NCBI GenBank assembly: GCA_016722445.1
Contig: JADKIZ010000038.1
Span: 1-8,566 of the forward strand
DNA from: Flavobacteriales bacterium
Lineage (GTDB): Bacteria > Bacteroidota > Bacteroidia > Flavobacteriales_D > Sanyastnellaceae
DNA length: 8,566 bases
Direction: 5' to 3'
Shown: positions 1-7,519 of the stretch, piece after piece
How positions within the stretch are numbered: the first letter of the stretch is position 1
Layout of the letters: every line of letters begins with the position of its first letter
Translations under genes and position numbers: made by a program
The notes under the pieces: generated by a model
What the model was told of the DNA's origin: nothing
The model's input: only the letters and a program-made list of their open reading frames with translations
Database searches by the model: none

Positions 1-708
1 GAAACAATTTCCGGAAATTGAAATTGCCGCTGAATGCGCGAACGCAGATGAAGCTAAATCGGCCATTCTACTTCATCAACCGGATTTGATTTTTCTCGAC
101 ATTCAAATGCCTGGAAAAAATGGTTTTGAATTGTTGGAGGAATTAGACTCTGTTCCAAAAGTCATTTTTGTAACGGCGTATGATGAATATGCTTTGAAAG
201 CCTTCGAAGTGAATGCGCTTGATTATTTATTGAAGCCTGTGGAAGAAGACCGTTTGATAGAAGCTGTCAATAAATTAATTGATGGCGATGATGAGGACGA
301 GATAAGTATCAAAAGCGTGATGGCCGGCTCGGTCAGGACGATCAGATTTTTTTAAAGGATGGCGAAAAATGTTGGTTTGTGCCACTCCGTGACATCCGGT
401 TGTTCGAATCGGAAGGGAACTATGTCAGGGTTTATTTTAACCAATACAAACCACTCATTCTTAAATCACTCAACAATCTGGAGGAAAGACTCGATCATAC
501 TTTTTTCAGGACGAATCGAAAATTCATTGTCAATTTGCGTTGGGTCCAAAGTGTAGAGAATTGGTTCAATGGTGGCTTGCGCCTCACATTAAAGGACAAT
601 ACCCAGGTGGAAGTTTCTCGTCGTCAAAGCGCCCGATTCCGGGAACAGAGTTTGTGGGAAGCTTTCAAATATCCGGCTCGAAGTTTTGAATCACATCAAA
701 AAATTTGA
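1..708 (+). CDS. LytTR-family response regulator (REC + LytTR), 5' end outside window, one frameshift
   Basis: This is a cytoplasmic two-component response regulator: a receiver domain phosphorylated by a histidine kinase, followed by a LytTR DNA-binding domain. The first codon and about 30 N-terminal residues lie upstream of the window. The receiver reads in frame 2 from base 2. Its phospho-acceptor Asp is at 98-100 (FLDIQMPGKNGFELLEEL), the conserved Thr at 173-175 (VIFVTAYDEYA) and the Lys at 233-235 (DYLLKPV). The LytTR domain reads in frame 1 from about 313 (DDQIFLKDGEKCWFVPL, RLFESEGNYVRVYF, SRRQSARF). One base is therefore missing between about 295 and 318, in the interdomain linker. 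The ORF ends at TGA 706-708, but this family normally stops just after SRRQSARF. If TGG 655-657 were really TGA, the protein would end REQSL and would not overlap the convergent gene. The family assignment is secure; the target genes and partner kinase are unknown. Confidence 0.93.
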
Positions 709-3700
709 TTCCGATGATGATGATATCATCGATCTGTTCTTTCGATCCTTTCCAGTTTTGAATTTGTCTTTGATATTCTGCCATTGGCTGTCATATCGAG
801 ATGTGCGTGTTCTTTGATCCAATTGAACAACCCGCTTCTTTTGAGTTTTTTGCCTTCCACACCGCCGAATTGATCTGTCATTCCATCCGAGAAAAGATAA
901 ATCATATCGCCAGGTGATATCTTGAATTCATAGAGCGTAAATTCTTTGTTCTCGACCATTTGTGATCCACCAATCGATCTTCGATCTCCTTTTAATTCCA
1001 CCCATTCGCCGTTGTTCCATCTTCCACCGCAACCTCTCCTTGTTTGTTGAGCATGCGACGAAGTTCATCATCCAGATGAACCAATACATCTCGGGAGCTT
1101 TGCACACTTTTTTTGCTTGAAACCTCTTTCAGGAGTGTACTTCCGATAAGTGACATAAATGCTCCGGGTACTCCGTGGCGGTACAATCAGCGCAGGATAC
1201 AGCGATGGTTTGATCAAATTTTCAATAAAAGTCGCCGCTAACAATATCTCTCGGTTTGTAATAAACGAAAGCATCAGCGAAAAAATTCTTGAGTGAATCA
1301 ATTGGAGGCAACATCGCCTTTTGAATATTGCGCGCATACTGTATCGAATCAGTAATGTCCTTATTCTTTTCCTGGAGCAACTCTTTTTGTTCTACAACTT
1401 CTTTCGTTCTTTCATCCAACGCCTTTTTTAGTTTCTCCTGATTTTCTCGTAAATATTTTTCACGACGAAGAACAATGTAGCGGATCATCAAAATGGTTGC
1501 AAGAATGCAAAATGCAATGAACCACCATTTCAACCAGAATGGCTTGTCAATAAATATTTTGCATTCAAGTATTGTTTCTCCTCCATATCCATCCGCATTG
1601 AAACATTTTACTTTAAATGTGTATTCACCGGGACCTTTTACTGTAGTCTTTTGCACGAAATGAACTGCCCTCACACCAATCGCTTTCATATCCTTCGAGG
1701 TAGTATTGATAATTCACACGACCCGCACTCTTCAAAGATACTCCTATGAATTCGAAGAATAGTTTATACTCGCCATATGGCAGATCAAGTGGCCGCGTAA
1801 TATCGTAAATGCTGTCATTGATCATGACTTTTTCAAAGTGCATGATGGGTTCTTTTTCATTTTTGAGATCCTTGTCCGGTTCGTACCTCAATAATCCTTC
1901 GTTGATTCCAAAAAGAATGACTCCTGATGGTGAACGTTCAGCAGCATTGTCGTTAAAATCAAGATCAAAGCCATTTCCGGGATCCATCACTTCAATTTTG
2001 TTATTCAAAATATTCACCTGACTGATAGCGCCATGATGACCGACCCATAATTTATTTCTGTGATCGCATATCAGGCTATAACAATAGTCTGAATAGAGCC
2101 CATTTTGTTTGTTCAAAACAAAAATATTATCGCCTGTGATTTTCATAAGGCCTAGTCCATCCGTACCAATCCACATATTGCCCGCATTGTCTTCTGCGAA
2201 ACATCGAATTTGGATCAATACATCTTCCAGCGGTGCCGGAATGTTTTGAATAATTCCATCTTCGATGTAGGTTATTTGACTATTGTTGGTTGCTATCCAA
2301 ATTTTACCCTTGCTGTCACGGTAAAGCGATTTTACTACATTATGTGCAAGACCTGATTGAATGGAAATGTGTGAGACAAGTTTTTCATTGGTGAATTGAT
2401 AAATTCCAAAGTCAGTAGCGATGTATGTCGCATCATTAAATCCGAGAATATCATTTATGCGCTGACTTTGAGATTCTGTGCCCAATTCAAGTGATCTGAA
2501 TTTTTTGGACCCCCGGTCGAGGATGAGCAATTTTCCAAACATTGTTCCCTACCCAAAGAGCACCGGATGCTGTGCGGTAAATGGATGTGATTTCTTCATC
2601 AGGCAGCCCGTTCTTTTGGGTGAGTGAATCCACCACATTATTTGGTTCATCGTAACTGATATAAATATGTGACTCTCCTCCGGCCCAAATCGTATCATTC
2701 TTTTCATAAATAGAAAAAATGCTTGATTTGTTCAATGTGCTATTGAAGGAGTAGATAGAGAAATAATTATCTGTCAGTTTCAGCAGACCATCGCCCATGG
2801 TCCCTATCCAAATGTTTCCCTCTCTGTCGGACATACATTTTCACTTGCCGTTTTGAGTAGGGCATTATCTTGGTAACGGATCATCTTCAGATATTTCCCA
2901 TCAATCAATCCGGTCAATTGCATGAGTCCTTTGTTGTTTGTACAGATCCAAAGATTTTTTTCGGCATCCTCAAACAATGAGTTTACAGAATAAGATGAGA
3001 AATCTGCCTCGCGATAACTCAATGCTTCGATAGAATATTTCTCGTCTTTTATGTTGATACGAAAGATGCCACTGTCTTCGGTGCCAACTACAATTCCGTC
3101 TGTACATTTAGTGATACACGCAACCTTTGTTTCAATGATTTCCTCTATAAAATCATATTTTACTTCATCGTCATGATTGATATGCGCTTTCAAAAGTCCC
3201 ATATCTGTTCCTAGCCAGATGCGTTGTCGCTGGTCGATGAAAAATGAGTACAATGTGATGTCTTCAATTCCTTTAAGGAATTGTTTCCATTCACCATTGG
3301 CTTGCCTTTTCAGAATACCATCATTTTGTGTGAGTATCCAAAGGGATAATTGATCGTCTTCAAGAATGCCATTTATCCGTGAATTTGTAAATGCCGACAA
3401 ATCAAAATGTTCGCATTGACCATTTTTGTATTTTGTAATCAGTCCTTTGTTATGTCCATACCAAATGCCACCATCCGATGAATTGGCGCTGCATGTCAGG
3501 AAGTCATCACTTAATCCTTGTTGCTCGCTTATTTCTTCAAAATGAAATCCATCATATCGATATAGTCCTTCACCTGTTCCAATCATCAGGTTGCCCATTT
3601 CATCCTGATCAATGGTATACACGAATCGATTATTCAGGCCGTCCTGCTCCACATACTTGCGAAATTTGTAGGATTGTGTAAGACCTGACAAGCTGAATGC

Positions 3701-3733
3701 AGTCAGAATGAGAAGGGTGGTGATTCTGAACAT
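665..3733 (-). CDS. Propeller-domain sensor with cytoplasmic SpoIIE/PP2C serine phosphatase domain; multiple breaks
   Basis: This is a membrane sensor phosphatase of about 1,020 codons. In order: a signal peptide (MFRITTLLILTAFSLSGLTQ); about ten Reg_prop blades with W-I/V-G-T signatures (IWLGTDMGLL, NLWICTNNKGL, NIWIGTMGDGLLKL, NMWIGTDGLGL, KLWVGHHG); a Y_Y_Y domain (YYLEGYESDW, GEYTFKVKCFNADG); a transmembrane helix at 1471-1536; a coiled coil at about 1360-1470; then a SpoIIE/PP2C domain (SIQYARNIQKAMLPP, PRDIVSGDFY, DCTGHGVPGAFMSLIG, GDMIYLFSDGMTDQFGG). The reading frame breaks near 2825 (one base missing), at 2547-2549 (extra C), within 1640-1690 (net +1), at 1222-1224 (TGA for Trp), near 1178 (one base missing), at 1010-1022 (segment missing) and near 787 (net +1). 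Past 787 the family ending is restored (IQNWKGSKEQIDDIIIIGIK), and the stop is at 665-667. The start lies 3 bp after the upstream gene's stop, so the two are probably co-transcribed. The likely role is propeller-sensed dephosphorylation of an anti-sigma-antagonist-type protein; that substrate is inferred. Confidence 0.9.
1010..1022 (-). other. Deletion scar in the SpoIIE/PP2C domain
   Basis: On the minus strand the protein runs ELRRMLNKQGEVAVEDG and then, after a frame change, NNGEWVELKGDRRSIGG. Related Bacteroidota phosphatases have about 25-35 residues between these two points, beginning D-G-M-D-I-A-L and containing a G-A-N-R-P-L-like motif. That central part of the fold is absent. The joint reads GAAGATGGAACAAC. 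GATGG could belong either to the upstream VEDG or to a downstream R/x-W-N-N, so a short GATGG repeat may have flanked the lost piece. The net loss is 3n+1 bases. Whether this is a real mutation or an assembly or consensus drop-out cannot be told from one sequence. Confidence 0.65.
1222..1224 (-). other. In-frame TGA at an expected Trp codon (TGG) in the SpoIIE domain
   Basis: The metal-binding motif PRDIVSGDFY is followed by TGA, and the same frame then continues KFDQTIAVSCADCT, which is plainly the next strand of the PP2C fold. The family has Trp directly after DFY. A single G-to-A change explains the stop. TGA also ends the neighbouring response regulator and the restored end of this gene, and I see no other in-frame TGA in conserved coding sequence, so a recoded genetic code is unlikely. 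Confidence 0.75.
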
Positions 3734-3736
3734 GCG

Positions 3737-4716
3737 CTATTTTTTCTTGATAGGCGTTGCAGAAATATTTCCCTGATACTTCGGAACTCCACCGATGGGA
3801 ACTACATAGAACGGCAGAAGTTCTCCGTACTGATTTCGGATGGAAAAAACAACGTTGTTGTTATTCACCAGAATTTTGTCATTCTTCGTAAATTGAATGT
3901 CCAGAGACTTGCCACGCTCCTGATCTCTGATTTTATACACACTGTTGGACCAGTTGTTATCACCTGAAAGCGCAACCTCATCTCCCAATGTTGCTACTGA
4001 ACAGATTTTGATGAATCCGTCGCTGTCCCAGTCGAAGTTTCTTTGTTCTACAGAAATAACTTTGTCATCGATGTAAGGATAAATGTGCGATGTCTGAAAA
4101 GCATCTTTGTGCAATCTGAATGTGTATTCGAATGTGAATGCATTTCCGCCTTCTACAGCAACATTTTTTTCGGAGTTCGTTGAAAGAAAATAGCGGTAGA
4201 GATTGCCATCATCTCCTTTGATGCCTTCACAAATTACTTTGAAGATATATCCACCAAACTTCTGTGAATATTCTCCTTCGCTCGGATTGAAAGGTCCGAA
4301 GGTGTACCAATTGTTATCGTAGTCTTCTTTTTGTCCAAATGTTTTGGTCACTAGCATGTTTCCACTTTTGTAGTTACCTGATGGATCTGTTCCGGTTGCA
4401 TCCGGATTTGTAATACATCCCGCACCACCATAAACCGAAAATTTTGTCATGGTGTTGAATGCATTATTTGCCTCATCATGCGCACCAACACAGTCAGGAT
4501 CAAATACCCTGAAGATATAGGCTCCTTAAATTCTTTTTTTATTTTGAAGAAGAAGGTTTGACTATTGTCGTCATCACCCCATTTGCTTCCAGCTTCATTG
4601 CCAAAGGTCACAAGGAAGGGTATGTTCTCATCAGATGCCGGAACTGGTTGTGCATGTAAAATTGCAACCTGCAAAAGAATGATGGATGCCAGTAAATATT
4701 TTTTCACAAATTTCAT
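3737..4716 (-). CDS. Unrecognised secreted protein, about 325 residues, one frameshift
   Basis: I do not recognise a named family. The N-terminus is a clear signal peptide (MKFVKKYLLASIILLQVAILHAQ), so the protein is exported to the periplasm or beyond. The mature part starts with NIPFLVTFGNEAGSKWGDDD and looks like a beta-rich extracellular protein: many aromatic and Gly/Asn/Asp turns (VYGGAGCITNPDATGTDPSG, NWYTFGPFNPSEGEYSQKFGG), no further membrane segment, and a lysine-rich end (PIKKK). One base is missing near 4510-4520. Before it the frame gives KIKKEFKEP; after it YIFRVFDPDCVGAHDEANN, which continues into the second part. The ATG at 4714-4716 lies 2 bp after the stop of the upstream OmpA-family gene, and the stop lies 3 bp before the phosphatase gene. 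It is therefore the middle gene of a tight operon and probably works at the envelope with its neighbours. That role is inferred from position only. Confidence 0.85.
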
Positions 4717-4718
4717 TT

Positions 4719-7392
4719 TTAGCGTTTATCTATTTCAAAAACAATGGTGAATTCTACACGTCTGTTTGCCGCCCGACCCATTTCGGTTTCATTTGTTTGC
4801 AATGGATGTGTAAGCCCATATCCCTGAGTTATTAATCTGCTCTCATCTATGCCTTTTTTAATAAAATAAGCAACTACGGATTTTTGCTCTTTCTTCTGAT
4901 AAATGCTGATTGAAGTTTGTTCCACCGACGGAGCAGGTATGAGCAGAAATTTTCAGTGTGAAGTCTTCTTCAAGCATCAGCATAGCTGCGATATAATTCA
5001 GGTTTTTGAATGATTCTTGCCTGATCACCGCACTATTGTACTCAAATTTGATGTCAGCGAGTTTTGAAAATTCGATGTTAAGTCGTTCTGCATTTTTTGG
5101 CTCAATGTATCTGCCAACACGAATGAGTGATTCATTCAAAAGATGAAGGTCGAAGCTATCAACACGCGCTTTGGGGAAGTCGCTGTTTCTTATTTCTGCC
5201 AACAACATCGTAAGGTCTCTTGCCTGAGGCACGGCCATCACGGTGTATTCATACTGTTCGCCTTTTTTCAACTCAGAGATGTCCATTTTGATTTTTCTGA
5301 ACTTCGGATCGTTAAATGGAATTCTATTTTCTGATTGAAAGAGTGAGATGCGGTACAATATTTTTGAAGGCGTTTCCAATGGTGTTGTTGTGGCAGTTTC
5401 CGGTAAAGGATTCGCCGATTCTGTTTGTATGGTTGCATCAGCAGCTACATTGGTTGTTGCCTCAACAAGTTCTATGATTTCGGAATGTGGTTCGACTTGT
5501 AATTCTATACTTGTCGGTTGTGAAATGGACGAAAGCGAAATGTCCTCCTTCGAATGAATTTCTGTTAGTTTAGTTCCTGTGATAGGGAAAATTCTGGTGG
5601 TGGCTTTTTTTAAGTCCGTGGCACTGAGTTGAAGTGCATACATGCTTTCAGCGCCTTCTGATTTTTAAATCTTTGTAAAGAGGTAATAATTCTTCCCATG
5701 TCTGTGCTTCTGCTATTGCGTATTGGTAGCTGCTATCTGTAATGGATTTCAGTAATCTCACGCGTAACATTCTCGAACAAGATATCATTCTCAGATAAAG
5801 GGGTTTTACTTTCTGCAATGACAATTTTATGGATCTGAGCAAGCTGTTCTGATTGAATTTCCGTCATCGTTTCCGGAACCCGCATTGGAATCTTTTCGTA
5901 CTCTCGTTTGTCGCAACAAGTAAGTACTTTATTAGTGGCAACTTCGTCTTCAGGTGTTACACACAAGACATTTTTGTAAACGCATATTTTAGGCAAAACA
6001 CCATTCTTCTTGCGTTTTCCTGAAACGCCACATTTCACCTGATGCAATCCTGGTGAACTGAAAGTGTGTTGCAAGATTTGCCCTTCATATTTCGATCCAT
6101 CATCTAATTCCCATTCTATTTTATCTACTTCAAATGCATCAAACGAAATGAACTCAGCCATGCACTCGAAAGGAATATTCTGATAGAGTGTATCATGGCA
6201 GAGAATGAAAGGCTTGTCTTGTCTTGTGATGACTATGTCCGTTTCGCTGATTTTTTTGAATACTGATTTAGTGATTGTATCTATGACATTCAGTTCGACG
6301 TGAAAATTGCCAAAGTTTTTGTAGCAATATTCTATCTCATTGCCATTTAAGATCGTTCCATCACCCATTACCCACTCATATGCAATAGAATTGAATCTAT
6401 CTGAGCGAGTTTCTCATCATAGAAATGATAGCAAAATTGGCTTCGTAATTTTCATGACACTCATTGAACGTATTCAGATATTTTTTGAAAAGAAAAAATA
6501 TCATCTTGAAATCATTGCGGTTGCTACTGAAGCAACCTTGGTTGATTCCTTTGATTTCTTGATAGGCAAATTCATCATATTCAGAATTGATAGAGTTGTT
6601 CAATCGAACCGGTTTCTGAAACTCATTTTCTTCATTGAGACAGTAATAGATGTCCATCCCCTCAGAATCTTCTCTGGCATCTGTAGCAAAGTACAAAACA
6701 TTGAATTCATTGATAAAAGGGAAAAATTCATTTCCTTTTGTATTGACTTTGCTGCCGAGGTTTTCAGGCGCGCTCCATTTGCCATCTTGCCATATTGATC
6801 TATAAATGTCTGAATTGCCTTTTCCTCCAGGCATATTTGAGCTATAGTACAATACGCTATCGTTTTGACTAAGGGATGGATGAGCGATGCTGAATTTTCC
6901 ATTTATTGAGTTGTATGGAAATTCTCCGCGTGTAATCCATTGACCATTCACTTCTTCCGCCATGAAAAGTCCGAGTTTGTATTCGCTGGTCTTCTCAAAT
7001 TTGTTGTTGAGTGATTTTTTAAGATTCGCTGTATAGTACATCCGTTTGCCGTCCGAACTAAACGTTGCGTGTCCTTCGTTGTAATCGGTGTTCACATTTC
7101 CCTTCAGGATTTCTGCATTGTCGTATGATCCATTTGGTTTAAGACGGGCTACGTAGAGGTCAGTGTAATAAAGAGTCAATGAATCCTCGTCAAAGGATAG
7201 ATTGGTTTTGGCCCGGGTCGAGCAGAATACAATGTTTTTGTTGTGAAACACTCCGGACAAATCTGCTTCCTCTGAGTTGAATTTGCACGATTCAACTTCA
7301 TACTCTTGTGAGACGGCAATCGTCGAAAAGTGCAGACAAGCCAGAGCAAGCATGCAACGACACAATTGGAGTATTTTGGGCGGAATACGCAT
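4719..7392 (-). CDS. OmpA-family protein with PD40 propeller, two PKD-like and two SPOR-like segments; multiple frameshifts
   Basis: This is an exported, peptidoglycan-associating protein of about 890 codons. In order: a signal sequence (CRCMLALACLHFSTIAVSQE); a PD40 beta-propeller at about 6510-7260 (GHATFSSDGKRMYYTAN, LYYSSNMPGGKGNSDIYRS, LYFATDAREDSEGMDIYY, CFSSNRNDF); two PKD-like domains (YEWVMGDGTILNG, IEWELDDGSKYEG); a SPOR-like segment near 5620-5750 (YQYAIAEAQTWEELLPLYKDL); a Thr/Glu/Ala-rich linker at 5365-5526; a second SPOR-like segment at 5149-5364; and an OmpA C-terminal domain at 4719-5061 (LSEERAKSVVAYFIKKGIDE, GYGLTHPL, GRAANRRVEF). The frame breaks near 6505, at 6481-6486, within 6412-6430, within 6384-6395, near 5752, at 5662-5667 (extra A on the coding strand) and at 4881-4885 (extra A). 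The first two compensate each other. The usual peptidoglycan-binding Asp of the OmpA motif is Cys here (HTCSVGG). The ATG at 7390-7392 directly precedes the signal sequence. Confidence 0.9.
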
Positions 7393-7519
7393 TATAAGGT
7401 GCGATTTCTACGGCAGAACCATTCAATTGGTTACGATCTAATGATTTGACATCTGATCATGAATTGGAACAGAACGAAAATGGCTGTGTTGGAATTTTGA
7501 ATGAAGCCTCGGTCCGAAT
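7393..7519. other. Intergenic gap between the two OmpA-family genes
   Basis: This 127-bp non-coding gap follows the TAG of the upstream OmpA-family gene and precedes the ATG of the next. It is by far the longest gap between - strand genes here, so a promoter or processing site for the downstream three genes would most likely lie in it. I looked for the Bacteroidota -7 element (TAnnTTTG) and for a stem-loop followed by a T run on the minus strand and found neither clearly. Confidence 0.5.

Noticed and set aside
295..355. Programmed ribosomal frameshift in the response regulator
   Set aside because: The break falls in a variable linker without a convincing slippery heptamer or downstream structure, and every other gene here has similar breaks in both directions.
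719..730. Perfect 12-base palindrome GATGATATCATC between the convergent genes
   Set aside because: It lies inside the phosphatase coding sequence, encoding the Asp-Asp-Ile-Ile run of the conserved C-terminal motif. It has no loop and no T run, so it is not a supported terminator.
1222..1224. Alternative genetic code with TGA read as Trp
   Set aside because: There is only one such site, normal TGG Trp codons are present throughout, and TGA serves as a stop for neighbouring genes.
5365..5526. Thr/Glu/Ala/Pro-rich stretch as a nucleotide repeat array
   Set aside because: The amino-acid composition is biased, but no repeating DNA unit is visible. It is best read as a flexible periplasmic linker between domains.
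6340..6798. 152-codon open frame on the + strand opposite the PD40/OmpA gene
   Set aside because: It is a frame shadow of the PD40 coding strand. Its translation is low-complexity hydrophobic with no recognisable domain, and the - strand carries clear PD40 repeats.
6600..6902. 100-codon open frame on the - strand inside the PD40 domain
   Set aside because: It overlaps the correct PD40 frame, which continues uninterrupted here with characteristic motifs, so it is an out-of-frame shadow.
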